A DNA stretch of 64,000 nt from Epiperipatus broadwayi (lineage: Eukaryota > Onychophora > Udeonychophora > Euonychophora > Peripatidae): contig JAQFVV010000021.1 of NCBI GenBank assembly GCA_028023455.1, forward strand, positions 2,532,351 to 2,596,350, read 5' to 3'. Positions 45,321 to 56,714 of this stretch are shown piece after piece; position 1 is the first letter of the stretch, and every line of letters begins with the position of its first letter. The notes beneath the pieces are model-generated. The model worked only from the letters and a program-made list of their open reading frames with translations. It did not search any database and was not told where the DNA came from. The translations under genes were made by a program, and so were the position numbers.

Positions 45321-45551
45321 CATATAATACTAAATTGTCCATGCACTTTACTACTGTTACACAATGCTTTATTTACCACCCTTTTTACAGTTTACACTTT
45401 TGATTGCACCAGAAACCTTCTTCAGAACTTGAAGTTAGTAGATATAAAGTTTGGAAGAAGATTCCTGGGGTAATTGAAACTGTAAAAAAGGGTAGTAAAT
45501 AAAGCATTGTGTAACAGTAGTAAAGTGCATGGACAATTTAGTATTATATAA
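45321..45551. repeat. Inverted repeat with Penelope-type hammerhead remnants
   Basis: Arms 45321-45393 and 45478-45551 are nearly perfect inverted copies ('gtccatgcactttactactg', 'acaatgctttatttacca'). Inside each, read outward, is a degenerate hammerhead core. The left arm (- strand) has CTGAAGA with GGTT/AATC pairing but CAAAA in place of GAAA. The right arm has TGGAAGA, GATT/AATT pairing and an intact GAAAC (45475-45479). Together they fit CTGANGA-stem II-GAAAC. Confidence 0.6.
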
Positions 45552-45688
45552 GATAATTTAGCAATGCAATAAGAAAAAGTAATTATTATTAAGTTAAATA
45601 TTGATGGTGCTTAGATCATCCTAAAATTATATATAGTTAATTTTACATATTGTAGCTTCAATAACCAATTTCACTTAAAAATATTTTC

Positions 45689-45692
<4 letters not shown>

Positions 45693-45762
<70 letters not shown>
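45693..45762. repeat. Double (TA)n array
   Basis: Two TA arrays around TAAAATATTTTA, itself palindromic. Confidence 0.9.
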
Positions 45763-45765
<3 letters not shown>

Positions 45766-46185
45766 ATCAAGTTGTTTTTGAAGAAATAAATAAATAGAAA
45801 TAATTTATCAAAAAATATCACTTGGGGAAAGGATAAGAATATGAATACATATAATTTAACACTGTGTTTATCCAGCAATATTTACATAATTTCCAGTTTA
45901 GTGATAAATTACTAAATGCTGTTATATTTTTGGCATGCCTATACTTACTAATTCGCTGTGCCAATGCAAAATGAATTTGCTTTAACAAGCTCAGATATAT
46001 ATATAGGAGTAGCTTACCTTGCAAATGTCTAAGTAAAATGAAATCTAATACATTCCAGATATAAATCCTGCACATTTTATATGTGGCTTAGTCCAACTTA
46101 TATCTCTTTGTGTAGCAATTTAATAAATATAGAAATGCTAAAAATGTACAAGCAGTCCTTAGTTCATTAGTCAACAAGCCCAAAA

Positions 46186-46224
46186 ATTACACACACACAT
46201 ACACACACACATATATATATATAT
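46186..46224. repeat. (AC)n(AT)n microsatellite
   Basis: ACACACACAT, ACACACACAC, then ATATATATAT. Confidence 0.85.
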
Positions 46225-46290
46225 TTAAAAAACGGAAATGTTTTTATTATATTGTTTGTAAATGATAACATCAACATTTAAGCTATCAAC

Positions 46291-46884
46291 TGTCATATCT
46301 GACCCTGCCTTCAGAAGTGGACTATTCCAGATTCCTTACCTGATTGGCTAGCACCCAGTTGCTATCCAATGGGATTAAAACCTTCACTGGGGTTCGCACA
46401 CTGAATCTGTATGTTTCCAGTAAGGTAGGGAAGCTGCCTTTAAATAGTCAGCCTTTGGTGGAAAGGCAGAGAGCAATTACCTCTGTTAACCTGAATGGCA
46501 GAACATGCTCTCCATTAAACCTTCTTCCATCAGCAAAGGTATTTATCTAGTCATTATTGAGACATCCATGCAGTGAGTAAGTCCACCTATGGACTGGAAA
46601 CTGCTACATCTGAACTAGAGTCAACTCGAAGCAAGCTAACTACATAGCTGGAAGAGTCTTACCAGAACTCACGTTGCAGGCTAATTATTAGCTGGAAGCA
46701 AGTTCCCTACTCCGCATGACTATCTCAGCTTTGAAGCATATCAACTGTATTTGTATATTTTTTTAACTAAGGTGTGTATATATATATATTGTACTAATAA
46801 ATTGTACTTATTAATTGCTGAATACTTGTTCTTTTTGTATCTGTTGGTTTGGAAACGAACCTGCAAGTCTAATGAAACACAACA
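46291..46884 (+). mobile_element. Probable solo LTR (594 bp)
   Basis: Begins TGTCATATCTG and ends AAACACAACA, i.e. TG...CA termini, flanked on both sides by the 5-bp duplication TCAAC (46286-46290, 46885-46889). It is distinctly more GC-rich than its surroundings and has a polyadenylation signal AATAAA at 46796-46801, about 90 bp before its end, as expected for an R/U5 boundary. No internal gag-pol or second LTR is present, so it would be a product of LTR-LTR recombination. The orientation follows the AATAAA. Family not identified. Confidence 0.6.
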
Positions 46885-47165
46885 TCAACAATCTCAACCT
46901 GTAGTCAAGGCAACCTCCTTTAACAATAAAGGTAATAGCACCATTATCTATGATCTTATATATTTATATAGACACTAGATTTTGCATCTTAACTAAGGAA
47001 TGTGAGATTAATAATGCAAAGAAGTTTAACCAAACGTCATTAACCAGACAAATATAACCTATTAGATATATTTATAAACCATATATATATATAAATGAAT
47101 ACACCAAACTTTTTCTTTTTAGAAACTTGTTTTTTTATATGTCTATTATAAAAATAAAATAACAC
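46885..47165. other. No gene recognised
   Basis: AT-rich DNA between the LTR and the hammerhead-like motif. Confidence 0.4.
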
Positions 47166-47210
47166 ACCAACGTTCCGACTATTTTAGAATATAGTCTTTT
47201 TCAAGGAACA
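47165..47210 (-). ncRNA. Hammerhead-like motif of Penelope type, degenerate
   Basis: On the - strand: CCTTGAAAAA, helix GACTAT-loop-ATAGTC (perfect 6 bp, 47196-47177, 8-nt loop), then GGAACGTTGGTG. It follows the PLE hammerhead plan CTGAAGA-stem II-CGAAACG, with changes in both core strands that should abolish activity. No PLE coding sequence lies beside it. Confidence 0.5.
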
Positions 47211-47340
47211 CTAAAAAATAAAAATATATAACAATAAATATAAAATATCACATATTCGAAACAAATCTAAAAATATTTAAAAAATGCTAAAAAATTATCT
47301 TTATTTCAATACCTTTTCTATTACAAAAAATCTGAAAACT

Positions 47341-47458
47341 TTTTTTTCCCTCATATGTCATAGCATCGGTCGGGAGGCAAACCCGCAACAACCGTCTGCA
47401 ACCAGCTGCTTACTTGCAAGACGACTGCGCTGACCTCTCGGCTAACAACGCTTGACAA
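47341..47458 (-). repeat. tRNA-derived SINE-like element, best copy of its family
   Basis: On the - strand: GTTAGCCGAGAGGTCAGCGC (A-box-like), GCGGGTTTGCCTCCC (B-box-like), then GACCGATGCTATGACATATG and a GGGAAAAAAAA tail. Three relatives occur in the window (4481, 6855, 21528). Confidence 0.8.
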
Positions 47459-48836
47459 ATCTACATGGAAAATTATGAACTACTTTAGAAAAAAAAAAAA
47501 CTGTGTAGAAGATATTTTAAAATTTGTATATTTATAAACCTATTAAAGCCTCGAGTAATTGGCTTTATTGTCTTAGTAAATATATTGTTTGTCTATATAT
47601 ATATTCAACACGTTGGTATTCTTAATCAGGACTATGCTGGAAATAATGATCATCGTGAGTCGGGATCAGTTTATCTCATCCTATTGTCTAGACAGTTTTA
47701 GTTATCTTTTTATAAACTTTAATTAAATTTTAAAAATCATTAAAGTATTAATTTTTCATTTAAGCAAAACATTTGTTTAATAAATGGTAAATGTTTACAT
47801 TTTAGCTTATCACTTAATATTTACATTTCATCTTAACATTTAAAGTACATTATTATTTTAAATCAATAAATTTAATAATCTTGTCAAAATTTTATTTGAG
47901 ACTCAAATATAGTTTATTGTTATAATCATTTGTTTTAATTAATAAGTTATAGACAGCATAAAGTATAGTTTAAAAAGACGAAGGATTAAAATAACAATTT
48001 GAACTGTTAAGACTTAATTATTTAAGAGTATGTTTTGACAATAATTTATTCATTAGTTGTGTCTAGTTCTATATTCATTTAAGAATTTTCTGCTTTCATT
48101 TTTTAAAAATAAATGATAATAATAATCGATAATTGCAATTTTCTGATTGGATATTAGTATTTGCCGATGCTTGAATCAACTATTTTAATTAGTTGTAAGA
48201 TAAATAAAGCAGTTCACATGTGAATAATTTGTAATTCAATAATTAAATTTATATTAAAATTTTTATGTTTTAAAGGTAATTACTGTCTGCCATCGCCATG
48301 ATTTATATGCCAAAAAGAACTCTGCACATCTATCATATAACTCTTTCTGACGAATATTTTCAGATATTTTTAGCTGGCTATTTGCTTTAAATCTGTTAAT
48401 TTTTTTTCTTCAGCCTCTTTTCTTCTTACATGCCTCAAATCTTATGAAATAGTTTTCTTATCATACCTTAGTTACAAATATGTGCTCGATTTTTTTTTTC
48501 TATTTCATAGTTTTTTTTTAATTAAAGAAAAGGTAATTTATTGTTTTTAGCTTTTTGATATTGTTGATATTTTCGCGTTGATTTATTTATTCATTCTTTA
48601 AATTTTTCACTTAAAAAAATCTTCATACTTCTTTTGCAACTTTAATCTCATTTTCATCTAAGATGAGTTAAGAGTTTCACTGATAAAAACAAAAAAAAAA
48701 CTTCTTACACAGTTTTTTAAAACTAATCTCCGAAATTTTATTCCATGGAAAATCACATTAAAGCAAAACATTTTTTTTTTAATTTCAACTTTAAGAGATT
48801 ACAAAATAATCTAGTTCTATTAAATACTAAATAATA
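47459..48836. other. AT-rich DNA, no gene recognised
   Basis: Contains only the small R3-like block near 47560-47582. Confidence 0.4.
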
Positions 48837-49322
48837 TCAATAACAATAATAATAAGAAGAAGAAAAATAAGATGGAGGGAGAAGAAAATGAAGAAGGAGA
48901 AAAAGAAGAAAAAAAAATGAAGAAAGAGGAGGGAAAAAATGAATGAGGTGGATTAAAAAAAAGAAGAGAAGAGGAAGAAGAAAAAGGATAAAGAGAAAGA
49001 AGAAGAAAGAAAAAAGAGGATGAGAAAGAAGAAGAAAATGGAAGAGAATAATGAAGAAGAAATAAAATGGAGAAAGAGAAGGAAGAAGAAAATGGAGAAG
49101 GAAGAAGAAGGAAAAAGAAAGAGGTAAAAATAAATGAGGTGGAAGAAGAAAAAAGAGGAAGAAGAAAAAAAGAGGGGTAGAGGAAGAAGAAAAAGGATGA
49201 AGAGAAAGAAAAAAGAGAAAAGAGGATGAGAAGAAGGAAGAAAATGGAAGATGATGAAGAAGAAGAAATAAAAAGGAGGAAGAGAAGAAAGAAGAAAATG
49301 ATAAAAGAAGAAGAAAAAATAG
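48837..49322. repeat. ~480-bp homopurine tract, GAA/GGA-rich
   Basis: The + strand is almost entirely A and G, in irregular GAA, GAAA and GGAA units with scattered ATG/AAT interruptions. The long - strand open frame of Phe/Ser/Leu is a by-product of this composition, not a gene. Such tracts can form triplex (H-DNA) structures and act as polymerase blocks. Confidence 0.9.
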
Positions 49323-49685
49323 CAGTAATTTGATCACTTTATCATGATCCATGAACCTTGAACTGCAGAGTTTGCCTTTCGTTTAATCACTGCATCAAAC
49401 TAATGGAGCAAAGACCAATTGAACCATTAAATTTATAAAATTTGTATATCTAGTTTTACTATTAGACAACCAAAGTTTTAAATATTTAAAATTATTAATG
49501 TTTTCTAAAACTTCCTGCTGAGATGTTTCTTTAACATATTATCAGCTCCACTTGCAATTATTTCTTTAGATTTAAAAGAATCAAATTTCATAAAAATGCA
49601 AAACATTAATTATGAGTTCGAATTCTACAATTGTAACATTTTATTTCTAAAGATAACATTGTACTGTCAGCAGTACACTATCAAT

Positions 49686-49853
49686 AAATTAAAATCTTTT
49701 AATATGCTTTAAAATATCATTGTGCTAATAACCAGATTAGCGAATGAATTAGAAAAACATATTTTCAAAAGTATAAGAGATAGTTCTACATCCTATCTTT
49801 TATACTTTTGAAATTAGCACCATGATATTTTAAAGCATATTAAAAGATTTTAG
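49686..49853. repeat. Long hairpin with one asymmetric insertion
   Basis: Outer arms 'aaaatcttttaatatgcttt' (left) and 'aaagcatattaaaagatttt' (right), and inner arms 'caaaagtataagagatag' and 'cctatcttttatacttttg', pair around an 8-nt loop. A ~33-bp insertion (about 49730-49763) interrupts the left arm only. Confidence 0.75.
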
Positions 49854-49935
49854 TCTATTGTTTGTTAACTTTAATTATTATTTAAAACAGGAATTTTAAT
49901 TATTTTATTCATTAAGGTTTTTCATAATGCTTGAT

Positions 49936-50155
49936 CACTAAAACATCGCATAATCTCTATTTCCTATATTTACTCAAACTCTCCAGATAGTAGTGTAAGC
50001 CATACTAAAAGGTTTGTGGCATAAATCTACAAGCTAGGAACTATTATGAAGATATTGAATGAGTAGATAGTAGATAGGGATTTTATGCACAAACCTTCTA
50101 ACATTCATTGATTACTATGACTTACACTGTATGGCACTACTGTCAGGAGAGTTTA
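49936..50155. mobile_element. Foldback element FB-A, centre deleted
   Basis: The left end ('actaaaacatcgcataatct', 'caaactctccagatag') and right arm ('gtagatagtagataggga', 'tttatgcacaaaccttct', 'ttcattgattactatgactt') are present. The central palindrome is shortened. Confidence 0.7.
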
Positions 50156-50159
50156 GATG

Positions 50160-51045
50160 CAGCTGTGTGGATGGAAAAGAAAGCAATTTAAGGAGAAATG
50201 GGATGGTCAAGTTTTTATATGAGAGATGTGAATAGCAAAATGAAAATGTTCGGTAGATTGTAGTTTATGGATAATAAAAGGATAGCCAAAATAGTATTTA
50301 ATTAGGTTATGAATAAATGGCAGGTAACAATATGGGTGAGAAAAGTAATGTGGTATGCAGAAGATTTGGACAAAGAATTTATGTCAGTATACTTGTACTA
50401 AAGGTGGGATGATTGCATTAGGAGAATTGTTGAGTGTTATAATGGTAAGGAATTGGATAGAAGAATAGATGCATTAATAAAGAATAGGGAGTTACAGAGA
50501 TGAAGAACTAGTATGGAGAGTAAAAAGAGTTTAAACATATATAGAAGTAAACAGACTATTAGGTGTGAGTTAATTTATGATAATAGCAAGAAAAGTAGTT
50601 TACTGTTTAAGGCTTGATTGAGATCTTTAGAAACAAGGGAATATACACATAAATGGAAAAATATGGGTGATTTAGTCTGCAAGTTGTGTAAGAAAGGCAT
50701 AGAAAATATTAAGCATCTGTTAATTAATGTAAATGTCTGAAAGCAGAAAGGGTACAAATAATGATGTTGTGGAAGAATAAATAAGAATAAAGTGATTATA
50801 CAGAAGGTGGGTTATTGATTTTTATGCTGGATTTGGGGAAAGATAAGAGGGATTTAGATATAAAGGCCATAGAATTGTCAAAGATTATGTTGTGGAAGTG
50901 GGATGGAGCAGGATATAAAAAATGTAGGATATGGAATGGAAAGGGAAGGTAAAGTATCTAACAGGTTTTTCTGGGTATAGTTGCTGAGAGTTTCCAGACT
51001 CTGTATAAGGAGTTCACAGTGCATCACATCACATTACATCACATT
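50160..51045 (+). pseudogene. Jockey/CR1-like LINE, C-terminal part with zinc knuckle
   Basis: Broken frames give YMRDVNSKMKMFGRL, RRIDALIKNRELQ, CELIYDNSKKSSLLFKA and then KWKNMGDLVCKLCKKGIENIKHLLIN. The last has the C-x2-C...H spacing of the knuckle that closes many Jockey/CR1/R1-type LINE proteins, though the final Cys is lost. Downstream is ~250 bp of 3' UTR ending in an ACATCACATT simple-repeat tail. The lineage differs from the RTE-like copies. Confidence 0.55.
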
Positions 51046-51237
51046 CTGTTTAAATAAATTTGATGCTTTTTAAGTGTTACATGTAGACATTCATATAATT
51101 TACTGTAAAGTTGTTTTATATCCAATAAAATAATAATTCTAAAAAATTATTACTCTAAATTAATATTAATGTAACCAGCTTAATACTTTGACATTTACAC
51201 TGACCAATGCCATTTCCATAAAACTTTTTCTTCCACA

Positions 51238-51643
51238 TTAATTAATACATTATACAGGCTTAAATCTGCATTTATATATGTAATATATGTGGGTTTCAAA
51301 CTCAGATCTTCGCATGATCCACTACTCTCAGTGCCATCTTATATTGCTGACCCATGTTGAAAAGATAAATAATTACCAATCTTTTGTGCTAAACCAGTAC
51401 CCATCAGTTAGTCCAGATTACCATCTCCACACATATATACAATCAGTCAGTTTTATATTAAGATAGCCAATCCTCGTACTTTAATGGACAGACCAACTGA
51501 TGAGTGCTGATCTAACACAAAATATGTATATTGGTGATTATTTATTTTTTCAACATGTGTGTGATCAGGTGGGTCAGCAATATAAGATGGCACTGAGTGT
51601 AGTGGTTTGTGTGAAAGTCTGAGTTCAAATCCTGCTTTTACAT
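51238..51643. mobile_element. Inverted pair of HR repeats, second foldback
   Basis: The - copy (51238 to about 51478) is followed immediately by a + copy that begins at ACCAACTGATGAG (51488), the 3' strand of hammerhead stem I. Both have the tRNA-like module outermost (B boxes near 51297-51310 reversed, and GAGTTCAAATCC near 51620). Both ribozymes are damaged: the - copy has CTGATGG, and the + copy has AAAA in place of GAAA with a broken stem II. Confidence 0.7.
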
Positions 51644-53419
51644 TAATCAAAAGAGTAGTTTTTCAGATATTCTTTTTGCAAAACTTCAAAATTGTAATAT
51701 GGCCTGGCTTTCACCAGAGAGAGCATATTAATTCAAGTATTAAGCCCATGTACATCTTAAAGCTTATTTACTTTTAAAAACCTTTTCCAGTAATTGACCT
51801 TGTAATAAAAATGAGATAAAATTTAATTTCTAAATCTTATAGATATTAACATGAATGAGAGATAAAAAGAAATTGTTAAATAAGATACAACTACAGGGTG
51901 ATCTTAAATGAAATGCAAATATGTGACTAATCGGATCTGAAGAAAAAACAAATTAAAAATGTTTGAAATGTGGTATTGGTGCCATATAATGAAGATAGGA
52001 TGGATGATTGATGTGAAAAATAAGGAGATTATGGGTGTGACTGGAGAAAATAAGTGTTCTAGAAATCAGTATTCAAAAGAAAAATATCGTAGTTAAAGTC
52101 ATTATTCAAAAAATAAATATCATGGTTGGTCACCTGATGAGACATTCAGAATAATGCCTATTTTTACTGAAGAAAAGAATAAGATAAGTAAAAGTTGGGG
52201 TGAATATCGGAATGGAAAAGAGGAAATTAACTTATAGATGAAATAATTATCATTATAGGGATCTAATCTTCTACAAAACAGTGGGCTGAAAAGGGAAAAG
52301 ATATTTGCTGAGTTGCCTTGCCAATCATTATTCTATAAGCATTTGAAAATTTAGAATTCATTTTTTATTTATGTTTTATAAATCTGAGATTTGTTTTACT
52401 TAGTGTTACCAATTTTTTATCAAGTAAATTTCTGATTGATTGTTTATAATAATAATAAAAAACTAACAGTATTTGATTTGCAATGATAAACCTGAATAAG
52501 TAAATAAATCAAGGTTGACTGTTGAGAAAACTTCAATTTATCTTGGTTGCCATTAGTACTGTCATTTAGCCTAATGGACTACAGCGCAGCAGGTGTGGAA
52601 ATAAGAAACTACAAAAACTATTTAGATACGTATAAAAAAAAAAAACAACTATTTGTATTCAGAACAAATCCTGAATGTGAAAAACCATCTGAGCTTCATG
52701 GTTTTTGTAGTAAGGCTTGAAGACAAAAACGAAGGTAAATCACTTTTAAATCATATATTACAAATTAATGAGTTGTTGTAGATATTTTAAACAGTTTGAA
52801 ATTGATTTGTATTTTTTTAGCTCTCTGAAAATGAATTTCATTTTGTACTTGCATTACTTCTATTAATATTTTTTATAATAAAAAAGTTGTTCCTTTAAAG
52901 TTGAAAATGAAAATTGATTGGATTGACATATTTAAACTAAAAACAAAAAATACTTATATATATATAACAATGTTGTTTAAAAAAAAAAAACATTTTATCA
53001 GCTCTTGTGGATGACTTTCTGTCTGAAGGTGTAATCGTTTCAAATATCTTTGTAAGTTTATAATTTAGAAATGTAAAACTATATTTATGACAGTGCATTT
53101 AATAAGTTAAAAGATTATTTAGGGAGTGGCACAGTTTTAGGTTGTGGATTCTAGTCTTGGCAAAAAAAAGGATTCAAGCATTTTTGCACCACATGGTTTA
53201 ACGCAATGGTAATGTGCCAGGCTTTGGAATATCCTCAGATGAATTATGTTTAGTGGTTTAATGTCAATTTCAGTTCTGACTCTTTTCACATTTGAGCTTC
53301 TTATGACCCTTTGAGTAGGAAAGCCATTCAATTATTATTTAACATAGTGACATAATTATTTCAGTGAAATTAATTGTACATAAGACTTTTATTTGGATAA
53401 ATATATTATGTAGAGTCTT
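51644..53419. other. AT-rich DNA, no gene recognised
   Basis: Nothing identified. Two loosely similar ~30-bp segments near 52065 and 52105 may be a short tandem duplication. Confidence 0.4.
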
Positions 53420-53745
53420 ATGTGGAACAGTTCAACAATGTTCTCCGGCTTAAACAATACATCATAAAATAAAAACAACTCTCTATTCTATGACTATCTA
53501 CAAGAAGTTTGAGTAACCAATCACTCTTACCACATAGTAGTGCATATAAATCCCTATCCCTAAACAGGTGTCTGGCTTTTGCCTTTAGTAATGAGGCTTG
53601 AAATTCAAATCTGGAATTAATGTAGTTATGCATCTAGCCACCACTTTTAATTCCATTTTGCCTTATAATACAAATTGTTTAGGTTTTGAACCCAAGCCAA
53701 CTTGCTCAACCAGTTATCTAGATCTGACTCTATGTCAATAACTAT
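53420..53745 (-). repeat. Possible tRNA-derived SINE
   Basis: On the - strand a head with TAACTGGTTGAGCAAG (A-box-like) and TTGGGTTCAAAACC (B-box-like, about 53675-53690) is followed by ~250 bp of more GC-rich body. It is the only copy in the window, so the 3' end is arbitrary. Confidence 0.4.
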
Positions 53746-54244
53746 ATATTGTAGAAATTTTTTCAGTTTTTATTAACAATCGGTCACAAGGCAAGTTCTC
53801 TATTTTAATATCATCTATAGCAAGAATAATCTAAAACATTCTAAAACCTTGATAACAATTGTATAAACCTAATCACATATTTTTCATGCTATTTATGCTG
53901 ATGTTAAATTTTAAATGTGCAGGCATGCCTTCATTGGATTGAGCATATAAGTGCATGAAGAGTAATACAGTTTCAAAAATGCATTTTATGGTAAATTTAC
54001 AAAAAAATTTAATGGAAAATATATGCACTGTTTATATTATGATTATTAACTTACAGATACTATAATAATAAAGTGCAATTTTGATTCCCTTCATTTAGAA
54101 AGTTGTGGTTGTGGGAATAATAAAATGGAGAGCTACAATTAGACAAGGTTTTAAAGTCTTTCATAAAGAAATATTTGTTTCAGAAAAGAATAAAAGACAG
54201 TATGACAAGATAACCAATAAACACATTAAAACAGCAAATTACAA

Positions 54245-54595
54245 TATTATCTTCATCATCTTTTTCAATCATCATCAATACCCTATAGAATAAAGTTCTT
54301 TCCAAACATAGTACAGTTCTTCTAATTTACATCTTTTTTTCTTCACATCACTCCAGAAAACTTACTGTCTTGTCCATCTATCAAAAACCCTCAATTTCTT
54401 TATAGTATGCAAAGTCTGTTGGAACGCTGATAAAAACTTCTTAATTATAAAATATGATTTCCATACTTCATATCAACTCCTTAATTACTCCAACAATGTC
54501 AATAATATCTGTTTGTTCTTTCATCTAATATTTTACTTTTGACTCCTCTTTGCAACTTCCAACTGCATCTCCCCATATTCCTATAATCTGATGTT
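54245..54595 (-). pseudogene. RTE-like LINE 3' fragment, strongly decayed
   Basis: Retains the order of the 28015 copy on the - strand: the tail side 'tttcaatcatcatcaatacc', 'cttcacatcactcc', 'ttaattactccaacaatgtc', 'atctgtttgttctttcat' and 'cttccaactgcatctccc'. Coding is fully destroyed. Confidence 0.6.
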
Positions 54596-54671
54596 CTCAC
54601 ATTGGTTGTATGATAGTAATGAACTAGAATAAAATATTGGCTTCAAATATCTCAATCAAATTATTAATATA

Positions 54672-55743
54672 CACCTGGGTCTCATTTTATGCGATAGATA
54701 GGTTCCTCAGAAAACACGCACAAACGAAATTACACAAAAATAGATGTAACTTACATTGAAAAAGGGGGGTGCGGTCTGTGATTTTTCAAAATTTGCATAA
54801 AAGCAAAGCACCAACGTAAAATTACTTTAAAATTCGCACAAAAAAAAAAAAAAAGGAAATAAAATATGACTAATAAAAAATTTCAAATTTGAAAAAAATT
54901 GATACAAGAAAAACGTTTTTTAACTATAATATTTAATTTTATTCAAAATAATATATTTTTATGCATAATTTACAGTACAGAAATTTACATTTTTTATACA
55001 CATTTTAATTATTATAGCTATTTGCCGAAAAACACGTTCATTTGCAAACAACTAGTGCCAACTTCACACTCATGCTGTGTCAATGGTTTTCTGGTGATAA
55101 TGTAATTAGTAATTAATCTTTGAGATGATGATTTTATTAATTGTTTATGAAACTCTAACAACTAAAAATTAAATTCTTATTTTTGTCTTTAATTTTCAAT
55201 TCTGTTTAAAAATCAAATTTCACATCACATTAATTTCAAGTCACCGTAAGTAATTTTTAAATTGTTAATTACAATTAAAAATCAGATTTTAATTTTTAAT
55301 TGTCAAATTTAATTGTGCCCACTAATATTACTGACCTTTTAAAAATAAACTTGTGGACACTAAATGATTAATAATTGATTACATTCTTTTTTAAAAAGCA
55401 AAAACAGAATGTGATTTAAAATGCAAAATTAACACGCACAATGTTTGAACAAATTTACATTATAATCTTGTAAAATTTAATGTGTGTATACATAAAATGT
55501 GGAAATCATAATTTTAATTTCATTATTGCATAAAATCTTACTATTATAAAGCACTTAAAATATTGAAATTACTAAGATGAAAGTCGAATTCCAATAATGT
55601 GCTATTACTTTCAATATAACGTAAGGTGCGAAATTTATTATTTAAAGTAATAGCGCATTATCGGAGTTCAACTTCCGGTGAAACATGAATCGCATAACTT
55701 CAAAATCGTGTTAAATAAGTCCATGTAAAAAGAGACCCAGGTG
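54672..55743. mobile_element. Non-autonomous pogo/Tigger-like DNA transposon (1,072 bp)
   Basis: Ends CACCTGGGTCTCATTTTA (left) and its inverted counterpart CACCTGGGTCTCTTTTTA (right), flanked on both sides by TA (54670-54671, 55744-55745). TA targeting and internal motifs near the left end ('tagataggttcctcagaaaa', then a 'cacaaacgaaattacac' stretch) resemble pogo/Tigger terminal regions. No transposase frame is present; the interior is AT-rich with an A14 run near 54841. Confidence 0.7.
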
Positions 55744-55896
55744 TAGATGGAAAATTAATCATAGAATTAAACTGAAATGGAACACTTTTGACTGAAATAA
55801 CTTATTGTTCAAATGAAGTATGTCTTTTTAAAAATATATAAAAGTTTTTTGATATATGTGTAAAAAATGTTTTTTAAGGTATATGTTTCATCATTT

Positions 55897-55898
<2 letters not shown>

Positions 55899-55984
<86 letters not shown>
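55899..55984. repeat. (TA)n microsatellite, 86 bp
   Basis: About 43 uninterrupted TA units, the longest pure array in the window. Confidence 0.95.
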
Positions 55985-55986
<2 letters not shown>

Positions 55987-56064
55987 ATTTGGATGCTTTT
56001 ACTACAATATCTGTGACTTATAATAGAAATGCTAAAGCAGCATCTCATACCATTACTAATTATG

Positions 56065-56655
56065 TAAAAGAGGAATTTGAACTCAGCATTTTTCAGCTAT
56101 TTATCCTCTACACTATCTCAAGTAACTAATACACATGATCACACACCACATGCAAAAATGATCCATGATCCCCAATGTACATTTTTCATGCAGAACCAGC
56201 ACTTATCACTTGTGCCAGATCATAATCTCCCACCACATATATACAATCAGTGCTTGGTTTATATTAAGATAGCAATTCATTAAACTTTAATGGACAAGCT
56301 TCAAGCTTCTCACCCTTCCAACAATTCAACCATCCATTTCATTGAAAACCAATGATGAAATGCTCAAACCTTTATTGGATTTGATATTGTAATCATATCT
56401 ATGTACACATTACATCAATTTAACCTATCATATCCTCAAGCACTAACTGTACATATATATGTGGGAAATTATTTTCTGGCCCAATTGATGAGTTCTAGTT
56501 CTGCATAAAATATGTATATTGGAGATCGTATTTTTATTGCAAGTGTGTGATTATGTGTATTTGTTAATTGAGATGGAGTGGAAGATAAATAAACTGAAAA
56601 GTCATGAATTCAAATCATTGTTATTACATATATAAAAAACATTCAGGATAAGCAG
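56065..56655. mobile_element. Inverted pair of HR repeats (cluster, pair 1)
   Basis: - copy about 56065-56400 and + copy about 56440-56655, tRNA-like modules outermost. The ribozymes are degenerate: the - copy keeps GAAA but has GTGATAA; the + copy has TTGATGA and TAAAA. Confidence 0.65.
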
Positions 56656-56714
56656 ATTAAATACTGCCTTAAAATTACATATTGCTTAGGAAATAGATTA
56701 CATCTTAATAAATA

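Noticed and set aside
44870-45323. Overlapping frames of 92 and 88 codons on opposite strands
   Set aside because: They begin in or overlap foldback DNA or oppose each other; no family resemblance.
4481-47458. Functional tRNA genes at the tRNA-like SINE sites
   Set aside because: A and B boxes are present but acceptor and anticodon stems do not close, and the sequences are repetitive.
48837-49352. 171-codon - strand frame rich in Phe, Ser and Leu
   Set aside because: Produced by the homopurine tract; no membrane-protein architecture beyond composition.
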